Positions 47,601-56,900 of a DNA stretch of 64,000 bases are shown in pieces (position 1 is the stretch's first letter; each line of letters begins with the position of its first letter). The stretch is taken from contig NZ_JFYN01000011.1 of the NCBI RefSeq assembly GCF_000631985.1, positions 81,343-145,342 of the forward strand. Reading direction: 5' to 3'. The position numbers and the translations under genes were made by a program. The notes beneath the pieces are model-generated. The model searched no databases. It was not told the origin of the DNA and saw only the letters and a list, made by a program, of their open reading frames with translations. Source of the DNA: Pseudomonas sp. RIT288 (GTDB lineage Bacteria > Pseudomonadota > Gammaproteobacteria > Pseudomonadales > Pseudomonadaceae).

Positions 47601-47964
47601 CCCCAACGGCAAACTCGACCGCAAGGCCCTGCCGGCGGTCGATGCCAGCCAGATGCAGGCCGCGTATGTCGCGCCGCACAGTGAGCTTGAGCAGCAGGTC
47701 GCGGCGATCTGGCAGCAAGTGCTCGAAGTGCAACGCATTGGTCTGAACGATCACTTCTTCGAACTCGGCGGGCACTCGCTGCTGGCGGTCAACGTGGTGT
47801 CGCGCATGGCCCTTGAACTGGGTCTGACGCTGACCCCGCAACTGTTATTCCAGCACCCCGTCCTGAGCGATTTTGTCGCTCGACTCGATACAGGAGGCGG
47901 GGCAATCAACGAACAGAAACTGAGCAAGCTGGAAGCCCTGCTTGACGATATGGAGGAAGTCTGA
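35644..47964 (+). CDS. Non-ribosomal peptide synthetase, 3 modules (PvdI-like)
   Basis: A 4106-residue synthetase with order C-A-T-E / C-A-T-E / C-A-T. The first C domain (HHIVSDG ~182-188) is of the LCL type, so it needs an upstream acyl donor such as PvdL. Adenylation pockets read by alignment to GrsA are: module 1 D-V-W-H-V-S-L-I-D (Ser), module 2 D-G-E-A-C-G-G-V-T (basic residue: Lys or a hydroxyornithine derivative), module 3 D-L-W-N-N-A-L-T-Y (Ala-like). Carrier serines are S1048, S2547 and S4045. E domains at ~1100-1540 and ~2600-3040 carry HHLxVDGVSW and NYLGQFD. The following C domains are of the DCL type (YPLSPMQQG, HHILMDGWS). The stop shares a base with the next gene. The N-terminus resembles PvdI from memory. 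Confidence 0.93.
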   Translation: MNAEDSLKLARRFIGLPLEKRQMFLAALHKEGVDFARFPIPAGIAAEDRQALSYAQRRMWFLWQLDPQSGAYNLPGAVRLNGRLNLAALEQAFASLVERHETLRTVFQRQADDSLLQVPATAPLLINREDFSALPAGEREQAVIRAAEQQSVLPFDLAVGPLLRVTLLKLAEQEHVLLLTLHHIVSDGWSMNVLIDEFIRCYDAFDAGQAPQLPPLPIQYSDYALWQRRWLEAGEQARQLDYWQAQLGDEHPVLELPLDHSRPAMPSYRGTRYEFAVDGQLAEQLRSTAQQHQVTVFMFLLGAFNALLHRYTGQTDLRVGVPIANRNRGEIEGLIGFFVNTQVLRTQLHGQTRVDELLRAIKETALGAQAHQDLPFEQLVEALKLERSLSHTPLFQVMYNHQPHVADIATISTASGLLLDSLDWQSRTTQFDLTLDTWEKGGKLHAALTYASDLFDAPTIERMARHWLRLLTAMVADPSQRIGELPLLEADEQRTLVHDWNNVHAQYPSDTPIHQLIEAQVARTPQAPALVFGEQTLSYAELDGRANRLAHLLREQGVQADSLVGVCALRSVEMVVALLAILKAGGAYVPLDPEYPQERLAYMIEDSGITLLLTQQALLATLPTDGVNVITLDQPGLLDRYSDSRSDVSVDPLNLAYVIYTSGSTGKPKGAGNSHAALVNRLCWMQEAYALHASDSVLQKTPFSFDVSVWEFFWPLLTGARLVVAAPGAHRDPLQLIDSINRHAISTLHFVPSMLQAFIHEAGVESCSSLKRIVCSGEALPLDAQLQVFAKLPNASLYNLYGPTEAAIDVTHWTCVDEGADSVPIGRPIANLRTHVLDAELLPVPSGVAGELYLGGAGLARSYHQRPALTAERFVPCPFHDGARLYRTGDRVRQRADGVIEYLGRLDHQVKLRGLRIELGEIETRLMQHTLVREAVVLVQGGKHLVAYLVLENPQSDEQWQQEVKAWLLGSLPEFMVPTYLITLDKLPVTANGKLDRKALPQPDAAPQQAFVAPQDAMQKALAAIWEAVLGLERVGLEDNFFELGGDSIISIQVVSRARQAGIRISPRDLFQYQTVRSLALVASHDNLSSVDQGPVTGDAVLGPIQQDFFSRAMPVREHWNQSLLLTPREALNAQWLDAALTHLINHHDALRLRFVEGSEGWQQSHGPLLTGTELWQRDAESAEQLQALCNEAQRSLDLQNGPLLRALLVTMADGSQRLALIIHHLAVDGVSWRVLLEDLQQAYEQLAAGGGIQLPAKTSAFQSWTARLAQEASRFDDQLSYWKAQHQGARDLPCDRPDGSLHNLHGEKIEWRLDAERTRRLLQQAPAAYRTQVNDLLLTALARTISRWSQQPGTLIELEGHGREDLFDDIDLTRTVGWFTSLFALNLTASADLDGSIKAIKEQLRAVPDKGLGYGVLRHLAAPSVRAELAALPQPRITFNYLGQFDRQFDEAALFVPAVETSGVAQDPSAPLGNWLTVEGQVYGGELSMSWGFSREMFDVATVQQLVDQYAIELQALIEHCCTLPTAQATPSDFPLARVTQAQLDALPVPAGQLDDVYPLSPMQQGLLFHTLYEQAAGEYINQLRVDVQGVDPERFRAAWQATVAAQDILRSGFVWQGELAQPLQIVHKQVQLPFSILDWRQRDDQPAALAALADAERQQGFDLSHAPLLRLVLVQTAAEQWHLIYTHHHILMDGWSNSQLLGEVLQRYSGRTPAHGGGRYRDYIAWLQRQDAQLSQDFWSGQLAALQEPTRLARAATGGERDSGHGDHYLTLDVPRTQALEAFARQQKVTVNTLVQAAWLLLLQRYTGHEAVAFGATVAGRPADLPGIEQQVGLFINTLPVIGAPRPDQSVGQWLQAVQAQNLSLRDFEHTPLADIQRWAGQGGEALFDNILVFENYPVAQALSQAGQGLTFGDVGNLEQTHYALSVAVTLGQQLALHYSFDRSQFAGEVIEGISAHLLQLLEQFALSAERNLGEIALASAQEHARQQAENHPQPYPVDIAVHQRIAALAVERPQRTAVIFNGQHFSYGEIEQRANQLAHALIARGVGAETRVGVALPRSEAVIVALLAVLKAGGAYVPLDTSYPRERLAYLIEDSGLALLISDSSVSAQLPVGESVPLLELDRLDLRELPSTAPQVPVDPHNLAYVIYTSGSTGNPKGVSVAHGPLAMHCQAIGQRYEMRDSDCEFHFMSFAFDGAHERWLTSLTHGASLLIRDDTLWTPEQTYNAMIEHGVSVVAFPPVYLQQLAEHAERVGNPPNVRIYCFGGDAVPNASFERVKRALDPDYIINGYGPTETVVTPLIWKAGREEPCGAAYAPIGSRIGDRSAYVLDADLNLLPQGMAGELYLGGTGLARGYLNRPGLTAERFVADPFSAHGGLLYRTGDLVRQRVDGTFDYLDRIDNQVKIRGFRIELGEVEAALQALDGVREAVVVAQEGSAGSGKRLVAYVVGDSASAEFTEDLRAQLKASLPAHMVPAYVLRLERMPLTPNGKLDRKNLPKPDVSQLQQTYLAPHTALEQQLAAIWQDVLKLEQVGVSDNFFELGGDSIISIQVVSRARQAGIRFSPKDLFQHQTIQALATVAQTGEAVQPIDQLAQTGETALLPIHQAFFAEAIPDRHHWNQAVMLKPTQALDAQVLEQALDALVVQHDSLRLDFVGQAAGWSAHYRDVATQAGETILWQVEVADLAALEALGNKAQRSLQLSGGSLIRVVLANLADGSQRLLLIVHHLVVDGVSWRILFEDLQRAYRQILAGHAVQLPAKTSALKAWAAALQDYAKTPALQAELGFWQQQLQGASAALPYDRPQGGQQHDQALTLRSKLDQTLTRQLLQEAPAAYRTQVNDLLLTALARVLVRWTGDNNALVLLEGHGREDLFEHIDLTRTVGWFTSVFPARLAPVAELGASLKQIKEQLRAIPHKGIGFGALARLGDESARATLQALPAPRLTFNYLGQFDGSFDAASDALFVPTSESGGAEVNLQGPLGNPLALNSKVFGGELDLSWTYSGAMFDTATIQRLADDYLQELTALIGHCCDSANRGVTPSDFPLAQLSQEQLDALVLEPQGIDDIYPLSPMQQGMLFHTLLEHGNGDYINQMRLDVDGVDPQRFRAAWQAAVDAHDILRSGFFWQGDLPQPVQVVQRQVEVPFSVLDWHGRTDLEAALQTLADEERALGLDLSCAPLMRLVLVRTAADRYHLIYTNHHILMDGWSSAQLLGEVLQHYSGEAVARGAGRYRDYIAWLQRQDGAAAQAYWRATLGTLQEPTRLANAIARPHAGLPSVGYGDYYQVLDAELSQRLGEFARAAKVTVNTVVQAAWLLLLQRYTGKDYVAFGATVAGRPADLPGAETQIGLFINTLPVIAAPSAQQSVVAWLQAVQAQNLASREFEHTPLADIQRWAGQGGDALFDSLMVFENYPIGEALERGAPQGLRFGAVANQEQTHYPLTLLVNMGAQLSVHFSYQRDSFAAASVAQLGAHLQRLLSQMADGGERTLSALNLIEHNPPLNSDFATEQCIHQAIAHQAAVTPDALAVTFAHTQLAYAELDAQANRLAHKLVELGVGPEVRVGVAMPRSEQLLIALLAVLKAGGAYVPLDPDYPADRVAYMLEDSRARVLLTEQAVAATLSLPGDTQVLLMDQLSLGGYSTVAPQTAVQPDNLAYVIYTSGSTGKPKGVAIAHRNVMALIDWSAKVYSRDDIQGVLASTSVCFDLSVWELFVTLANGGSLIIARNALELAQLPARDQVRLINTVPSAIAALQRAGQIPPSVRIINLAGEPLKQALVDTLYQQSTVEHVYDLYGPSEDTTYSTWTRRSAGGQARIGRALDYSASHLLDADLHAVPQGVSAELYLSGAGITRGYLGRAAMTAERFVPNPFVGNGERMYRTGDLIREREEGELEYMGRIDHQVKIRGFRIELGEIEARLLAQPAVGEAAVLAVESDTGAQLVAYVVAPQLEMHDGDAQRQLREGLKTGLKSSLPDYMIPAHLLFLEQLPLTPNGKLDRKALPAVDASQMQAAYVAPHSELEQQVAAIWQQVLEVQRIGLNDHFFELGGHSLLAVNVVSRMALELGLTLTPQLLFQHPVLSDFVARLDTGGGAINEQKLSKLEALLDDMEEV
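46100..47345. repeat. Duplicated adenylation-domain block, copy A
   Basis: This block inside module 3 of the first NRPS is nearly identical to 57160-58405 (constant offset 11,060 bases). The encoded ~410 residues differ at about two positions (LAYAELD/LTYAELD; IIARNAL/IIVRNAL). Identity ends sharply after the HQVKIRG codons. Confidence 0.9.
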
Positions 47965-50900
47965 TGGACAAGAGTGTTGCTTTGAGGGTAGCCAAGCGCT
48001 TTATCACTCTGCCGCTGGACAAACGTAAGCTGTACCTGGAAAAGATGCTCGAAGAGGGCGTCTCTCCGGCCAACCTGCCGATCCCGGAAACACGTTCCGG
48101 GTTTGCGGCGATTCCTCTGTCGTACGCTCAGGAACGTCAACTGTTCCTCTGGCAAATGGACCCGCACAGCACCGCGTATCACATCCCCAGCGCCCTGCGC
48201 CTCAAGGGTCGGCTGGATGTGGCCGCGCTGGAACGCAGCTTCAACGCAGTGGCGGCGCGTCACGAAAGCCTGCGCACCACTTTCGCCGAGCAGGGTGAAA
48301 GCTTTTGCCAGGTGATTCATCCGCAGCTGCCGCTGAGCATCAGCCTGACGGCATTGCCTGAGGGGCTCGACGCCACCGGGGAAGACGCGGCGATCAAGGC
48401 CTTCGTCGAAAGCGCAACCGCGCGCCCGTTCAATTTGCAGCAGGGCCCGCTGCTGCGGGTGGCGCTGCTGAAAGTGGCGGAAGACGACCACGTGCTGGTG
48501 CTGATCCAGCACCACATCATCTCCGATGGCTGGTCGATCAAAGTCCTGGTCAACGAGCTGATCCAGCATTACGCCGCCGACACCGCCGGGCAGCCGCTGA
48601 GCCTGCCGGAGCTGGAAATACAGTACGCTGACTACGCGATCTGGCAGCGGCACTGGCTGGAAGCGGGCGAGCGTGAGCGCCAGTTGGCCTACTGGGTCAA
48701 GACCCTGGGTGGCGAGCAGCCGGTGCTGGAGCTGCCGATCGATTTCCCGCGTCCGGCGCTGCAAAGCCTGCGCGGTGCGCGACTGGAGCTGAACCTGCCG
48801 GCAGACCTCGGTGACGCCCTCAAACAGCTGGCGCAGCGCGAAGGTGCGAGCCTGTTCATGTTGTTGCTGGCGTCGTTCCAGGCGTTGCTGCATCGCTACA
48901 GCGGTCAGGCGCAGATTCGCGTCGGGGTGCCGACCGCCAACCGCAACCGCGTCGAGACTGAAGGCCTGATCGGCTTCTTCGTCAACACGCAGGTGCTGAG
49001 TGCCGAGGTCAGCGGGCAGCTGCCGTTCAACCAGTTGCTGGCTCAGGTCAAGCAGGCGGCGATGGCCGCGCAGGCGCATCAGGATCTGCCGTTCGAGCAA
49101 CTGATCGAAGCCCTGCAACCAGAGCGCAGCCTGAGCCACAGCCCGGTGTTCCAGGTGATGTTCAACCACCAGACCAGCCGTGATCAGGGGCGCAGCGCGG
49201 CGCAGTTGCCGCAGCTGAGTGTCGAGGATGTGCGGTGGGAAGGGCGCACCGCGCAGTTCGACCTGACGCTGAATACCTACGAGTCCAGCGACGGCTTTGC
49301 CGCCGAGCTGACCTACGCCACCGATCTGTTCAAAGCTGAAACCGTCGAGCGTCTGGCGCGTCACTGGCAGAACCTGCTACGCGGTATCGTCGCCGCACCG
49401 AGCCAGCGCGTTGGCGAATTGCCGTTGCTGGAAAGCGCCGAGCACGGCGTGCTGTTGCAGGACTGGTTGCGCATCGCCGACCGCAGCGCGCAAGCCGAAT
49501 GCGTGCAGCAGGATTTCTCCCGGCGTGCGCAGCAAACACCGCAGGCCACCGCCCTGATCATCGGCGAAGACGTGCTGAGCTATGGCGAGCTGGAGGCTCG
49601 CTCCAGTCAGCTGGCGCACAAGCTGATCGAGGCCGGTGTCGGCCCGGATCAGCGGGTCGGCATCGCCGTCGAACGCAGTGTGGAAATGATCGTCGGCCTG
49701 CTGGCGATCCTCAAGGCTGGCGGTGCTTATGTGCCGCTGGACCCGGCGTATCCGCAGGATCGTCTGGCCTACATGATTGAGGACAGCGGTCTGCAATTGC
49801 TGCTGACCCAAAGCCATTTGCAGGCGCAACTGCCGATCCCGCCGGGCGTACAAACGCTGTTGCTCGATCAGCCGCACGAGTGGCTGGCGGCTTATCCACA
49901 GAGCGCGCCGGACGTTGCCGTCAATGGCGAGCACCTCGCCTACACGATCTACACCTCCGGTTCCACCGGAAAACCGAAAGGCGTGATGGTGCGCCACGCG
50001 GCGCTGAGCAACTTTGTCGCAAGCATGATCAAGCAGCCGGGTATCTGTGCCGGCGATCGCATGCTGTCGCTGACCACGTTCTCGTTCGATATTTTCGGCC
50101 TGGAAATCTACGGCCCGTTGCTGGCCGGCGCCTGTGTGGTGCTGACCGGCAAGGATGTGCATCAGGATCCGCAAGCGGTGCTCGAACTGATCGAGCGTCA
50201 CGCCGTGACGGCGCTGCAAGCCACGCCCTCCACTTGGCGCATGCTGCTGGACAGCGAACACGCGCAGATCCTCACCGGTCGCACGTTCCTCTGCGGCGGT
50301 GAAGCACTGTCGCAGGAACTGGCGCAACGCATGCTGGCGCTGACGCCGAGGGTGTGGAACCTCTACGGCCCGACCGAAACCACCATCTGGTCGGCGCAAC
50401 ACGCCTTGAGTGCGGATAACAGCCGTCCATTCCTCGGCACGCCGATCGACAACACCGCGTTGTACATCCTCGGCAGCGACCTGGAGCTCAATCCGCTCGG
50501 CGCCCCGGGGGAACTGCTGATCGGCGGCGACGGCCTCGCTCGTGGTTACTTCCAGCGCCCGAGCCTGACTGCCGAACGTTTTGTCCCGGATCCATTCTCG
50601 AAAACCGGCGCGCGTCTGTACCGCACCGGCGACCTGACCCGCTATCGCGCCGAAGGCGTGATCGAGTACATCGGGCGAATCGACCATCAGGTGAAAATCC
50701 GTGGTTTCCGGATTGAACTCGGCGAAATCGAAGCGCGTTTGCTCGCCCTCGACAACGTGCGCGAAACCGTCGTAATCGCTCAGGATGGTCCGACCGGCCC
50801 GCAACTGGTCGGTTATGTGGTGCCGACCGCCGACGATATTGATGAAGTCGAACTGCGCGCCGCAGTGAAAGCCAGCCTCAAGGCCGAGCTGCCGGAATAC

Positions 50901-53900
50901 ATGGTGCCGGCGCACCTGTTGTTCCTCGCGCAGCTGCCGCTGACCCCGAACGGCAAAGTCGACCGCAAAGCCTTGCCGGCACCTGACGCCAGCCAGCTGC
51001 AATCGACTTACCTCGCGCCACAAACCGCCACTCAGCACAGCGTCGCCGAGATCTGGCAAGCGGTGCTCAAGCTTGATCGCGTGGGTCTGAGTGACAACTT
51101 CTTTGAACTGGGCGGCCACTCGTTGCTGGTCACGCAGGTGGTCTCGCGCGTCCGTCAGGCGCTGAACGTGCAGGTGCCGCTGCGCACTTTGTTCGAACAC
51201 AGCTCGCTGGAAGACTTTGTCGCCGCGCTGGGTGTCGATCAGGCGCATCGGGAGCCGCCGATTGTTGCCTTGCCACGCCTGCAACCACTGGCGCTGTCCT
51301 ATGCCCAGGAGCGTCAGTGGTTCCTCTGGCAACTGGAGCCGACCAGCACCGCTTATCACGTGCCGGCAGCCTTGCGTCTGCGCGGTGAACTGGATCTGCC
51401 GGCGTTGCAGCGCAGCTTCGACGCGCTGATCGAGCGCCATGAATCGCTGCGCACCTGTTTTGTCGAACAGCAGGGCCAGACCCTGCAAGTGATCCAGGCT
51501 CACGGCACGCTCGATCTGCAGGTGCAGAACGTGGCGGCGGATCTCGACGAGGCGGCGCTGCAAGCGCTGGTCGCCGCCGAAACCCTGCACCTGTTCAATC
51601 TGCAGCAAGGCCCGTTGCTGCGGGTAAAACTGCTGCGTCTGGCCGCCGATGACCACGCGCTGGTCATTACCCTGCATCACATCGTCTCCGATGGCTGGTC
51701 GGTGAATGTCATGGTCGATGAGCTGGTGGCGTTGTATGCCGCCTGCAGCCAGGGTCAGAGCGTGCAATTGCCGGCGCTGCCGGTGCAATACGCCGACTAC
51801 GCCGTGTGGCAGAAACAGTGGATGGACGCCGGTGAACGCGAGCGTCAATTGAGCTACTGGACCGCACAACTCGGCGATGGTGATCAACCGCTGCTGGAGT
51901 TGCCGACCGACCGTCCACGCCCAGCCGAGCAGAGCTATCGCGGCGCCCGTCGCGATATCCCGCTAAGCGTCGAACTGGCCACCGCGCTCAAGCAACTGGC
52001 GCAGCGCGAGAACGTCACGCTGTTTGCGCTGTTGCTGGCGTCGTTCCAGACCTTGCTGCATCGCTACAGTGGTCAGGCCGATATCCGCGTCGGGGTGCCG
52101 GTGGCCAACCGCAACCGGGTCGAGACCGAAGGCCTGATCGGTTTCTTCGTCAACACCCAAGTACTGAAGGCTGAGTTCGACAGTCAGCAGACGTTCCGCA
52201 GCCTGCTGCAGCAAGTGAAAAACACCGTGCTCGGCGCGCAGGCGCATCAGGATCTGCCGTTCGAGCAATTGGTCGACGCACTGCAACCGGAACGCAGCCT
52301 CAGTCACAGCCCACTGTTCCAGGTGATGCACAACCACCAGAGCCAGGTGCGTCAGGCGCAGGGTGCCACGCGTCTGCCAAAACTGGCGATTGAAGGCTTG
52401 CCGTGGGCGTCCAGTACCGCGCAGTTCGACATGACCCTGAACACCTTTGAATCGAGCGACAACGTCTGGGCCGAGTTGACGTATGCCACCGACCTGTTCG
52501 ACGTCGAGACCATCGAACGCCTGGCGCAACACTGGACCCATCTGCTGCAAGGCATCGTCGCCGACAGCACTCAGCGCATCGCCGAACTGCCGTTGCATGA
52601 CGCTGCCGAACACGCGGCGACCTTGCGTCAGTGGAACCCGGCCATCCGCGATTTCCCGAGCGAGCAGTGCCTGCATCAACGGATCGAACAACAAGCCGCC
52701 CGCGCCCCGCAAGCGATTGCCGTGAGCTGTGCCGGGCAGTCCCTGAGCTACGGCGAGCTCAACAGTCGCGCCAACCAGTTGGCTCACAAGCTGATTGCCA
52801 GCGGTGTCGGCCCGGACGTGCGCGTCGGTCTGGCGGTGGAGCGCAGCCTCGACATGCTGGTCGGCCTGCTGGCGATTCTCAAGGCCGGCGGTGCCTATGT
52901 GCCGCTGGACCCGACGTATCCGGAAGAACGCCTGAGCTACATGATCGGCGACAGCGGCATCGCCTTGCTGCTGACCCAGAGCCATTTGCTGGGTCGTCTG
53001 CCGGTACCGGATTCGCTGCGCAGCCTGATGCTCGATCAGGAGCGTGATGGTCTGGAAGGCTACAGCGACAGCAATCCGCACGTGCGCATGAGCCCGGACA
53101 ACCTGGCTTACGTGATCTACACCTCCGGTTCTACCGGTCAACCGAAGGGCACGTTGCTGGCCCATCGCAACGTACTGCGCCTGTTTGAGGCCACTGATGC
53201 GTGGTTCGATTTCGGCGCCACGGATGTCTGGAGCCTGTTCCATTCCTACGCTTTCGATTTCTCGGTGTGGGAGATTTTCGGGGCACTGCTGTACGGCGGC
53301 AAACTGGTGGTGGTGCCTTACGAGGTCAGCCGCTCGCCGGAAGATTTCTTCGCCTTGCTCTGCCATGAAGGCATCAGCGTGCTCAACCAGACGCCGTCGG
53401 CGTTCAAGCAATTGATGCAAGTGGCCTGCGCCCCGGAGCACGCGGCGCAAGCACTGGCGCTGCGTTACGTGGTGTTCGGCGGCGAGGCGCTGGAGGTCAA
53501 GAGCCTGCGTCCGTGGTTCGAGCGTTTCGGCGATCAGGCACCGCAACTGATCAACATGTACGGCATCACCGAAACCACCGTGCACGTGACCTACCGGCCG
53601 ATTTCGCTGGCCGATTTGCAGCGTGACGCCAGCAGTCCGATCGGCGAACCGATTCCCGATCTGTCCTGGTACTTGCTCGACGGTGATCTGAACCCGGTCG
53701 CCAAAGGTTGCATCGGTGAGCTGTACGTCGGTCGTGCGGGCCTGGCTCGCGGTTACCTGAACCGTGCGGATCTGACCAGCCTGCGCTTCATTCCCGACCC
53801 GTTCGCCGCCGATGGTGGGCGCTTGTACCGTACCGGTGACCTGGCGCGCTACTGCGCCGACGGCGTGATCGAATACATCGGCCGGATCGACCATCAGGTG

Positions 53901-56900
53901 AAGATTCGCGGTTTCCGTATCGAACTCGGCGAGATCGAAGCGCAACTGCTGGAACAGGCGGCGGTGCGTCAGGCCGTGGTACTGGCGCAGCCGGGCCTCA
54001 GCGGTCAGCAACTGGTGGCGTATCTGGTGCCAGGCGACGCCGAGCTGCTCGACGCAAGCCCGGCCGAACAGGCGCTGTGGCGCGACAGCGTGCGCGCCGA
54101 ACTCAAGGCCAATCTGCCGGATCACATGGTTCCGGCGCACCTGTTGCTGCTGGCGCAATTGCCGTTGACCGCCAACGGCAAACTCAACCGCAACGCCTTG
54201 CCGTCACCGGACGCCAGCCAGGCGCAGCAGACCTATCAGGCGCCGCAAAGCGCGATGGAGCAGGGTCTGGCCGCGATCTGGCAGGACGTGCTGAAGCTGC
54301 CGCAAGTCGGCATCCACGACAACTTCTTCGAATTGGGCGGCGACTCGATCATCTCGATTCAGGTGGTCAGCCGCGCCCGTCAGGCCGGCATTCGCCTCAA
54401 TCCCAAAGATTTGTTCCAGCACCAGACCGTGCAGCGTCTGGCACTGGTCGCGCAGTGGGGTGACGACGAGTCGAGCATTGATCAGCAAGCCGCGAGCGGT
54501 GCAGCGTTGCTGCTGCCGATTCAGCAGCAGTTCTTCGCCGACGAGATTCCACAGCGTCATCATTGGAACCAGTCAGTGCTGCTGCAACCGCGGCAGGCGC
54601 TGGACGCTGAAAAAGTCGAGCAAGTGTTGCGCGCACTGGTGGCCCATCACGATGCCTTGCGCCTGAGCTTCACTCAGCGCGATGGCGTGTGGCAGGCCGA
54701 GCACCGTGCGGTCGAAGCGCTGCCGCAGAACCTGCTCTGGCAGGAACACGTCGCTGATGCCGCGGCCCTTGAAGCCTTGGGTAATCGCGCCCAGCGCAGC
54801 CTCGATCTGCAACACGGGCCGTTGCTGCGAGCGGTGCTGGCGAATCTGGCTGATGGCACTCAGCGTTTGCAGTTGGTGATTCATCACCTGGCGGTGGACG
54901 GCGTGTCGTGGCGGATTCTGCTGGAAGACCTGCATAACGCTTATCAGCAATTGCTTAATGATCAGCCGTTGAGCCTGCCGTCCCGGACCAGCGCGTTCAA
55001 GGACTGGGGCGAGCATTTGCAGCGTTACGCCAACAGCCCGGCGTTGCAGGCCGAACTGGATTATTGGCAGGCTTGCCTGAGCGATGTGAGTAGCGATCTG
55101 CCGTGCAAACGCATTGACGCCAGCCAGGACAATCGTCTGGCCCTGACCGTGCAGACCCGGCTCGGTGCCGAGCTGACGCGGCAACTGCTGCAAGAGGCCC
55201 CGGCGGCGTACCGCACGCAGGTCAACGATCTGTTGCTGACGGCATTGGCGCGGGTCATTGGTCGCTGGAGCGGGCAGGCGTCGACGCTGATCCAGCTCGA
55301 AGGTCATGGTCGCGAAGAACTGTTCGACGGTGTCGATCTGACCCGCACGGTGGGCTGGTTCACCAGCCTGTTCCCAGTGCGCCTGACGCCGGCAGATACG
55401 CTTGACGAGTCGATCAAGCTGATCAAGGAACAACTGCGCTCGATCCCCAACAAGGGCATCGGTTTCGGCGCCTTGCGTCACCTCGGTGATGCCCGCGCGC
55501 AACAGCGCCTGCAGGCCTTGCCGAGCCCGCGCATCACCTTCAACTACCTCGGGCAGTTCGACGGCAGTTTCGCTGGCGACGAGGCTGCGCTGTTCGTGCC
55601 GTCGCCGGACAACGCCGGTCTCGATCAGAGCCCGGAGGCGCCGCTGGGCAACTGGTTGACCCTCAACGGTCAAGTGTATGGCGGTGAGCTGCGGGTGGGC
55701 TGGACGTTCAGCCGCGAGCGTTTCGACAGCGCGGTGATCGAAGCCCTGGCGGAAGATTACGCCGCAGAACTCGCGGCGTTGATCGGCCATTGCCTGACCC
55801 CGGGCGTCGAAGGCCTGACCCCGTCGGACTTCCCGCTGGCCGGCCTGACGCAGGCGCAGCTCGATCAGTTCCCGCTGGCGCCGCGCCAGGTCGCCGATGT
55901 GTATCCGCTGTCGGCGATGCAGCAGGGCATGTTGTTCCACAGCCTCTACGAGCAGGCCACCGGCGATTACATCAACCAGGTCCGGCTCGATGTCGAAGGC
56001 CTCGATCCGCAACGCTTCCAGCAAGCCTGGCAAGCGGCGGTGGACAACCACGACATCCTGCGCAGCAGCTTTGTCTGGCAGGGTCAACTGGCGCGTCCGG
56101 TGCAGGTGGTGCACAAGCAACTGAACATGCCGTTCCGCGTCCTCGACTGGCGTGATCGTGACGATTGTCAGAGTGATCTGAATGCACTGGCGGCGGCCGA
56201 ACAGGCGCAAGGTTTCGACCTGAGCCAGGGGCCGCTGTTGCGCATGGTCGTGGTGCGTCTGGACGAGCAGCGCTGCCACTTGATCTACACCAACCACCAC
56301 ATTCTGATGGACGGCTGGAGCAACTCGCAGTTGCTCGGCGAAGTCCTGCAGCGTTACAGCGGGGTTGCCCAGCCGCCACTGGCCGGTCGTTACCGCGATT
56401 ACATCGAATGGCTGCAGCGCCAGGACGTGCAGGCCAGCGAGCGTTACTGGACTGCGCAACTGGCTGACCTGCAAGCGCCGACCTTGCTGGCGCAAGCGTT
56501 GCAGGCGCAGCGCGGCGATGCACCGTGCGACGGTCATGGTGAACATTTCTGCGTGCTCGACGCTGAGCAGACGCGGCGTCTGGGCGAGTTCGCGCGCCAG
56601 CAGAAAGTCACCCTCAACACGCTGATTCAGGCGGCATGGCTGCTGCTGTTGCAGCGCCTGACCGGCCAGCCGTGTGTGGCGTTCGGCGCCACGGTGGCGG
56701 GGCGTCCGGCTGAACTCAAAGGCGTCGAGCAGCAGATCGGTCTGTTCATCAACACCTTGCCGGTCATCGCCAGTCCGCACTCGCCATCGAGCGTTGGCGA
56801 ATGGTTGCAGAGCGTGCAGGCGCAGAACCTGGCCTTGCGTGAGCATGAACACACCCCGCTGTTCGATATTCAGCGCTGGGCCGAGCGCAACGGTGAGGCG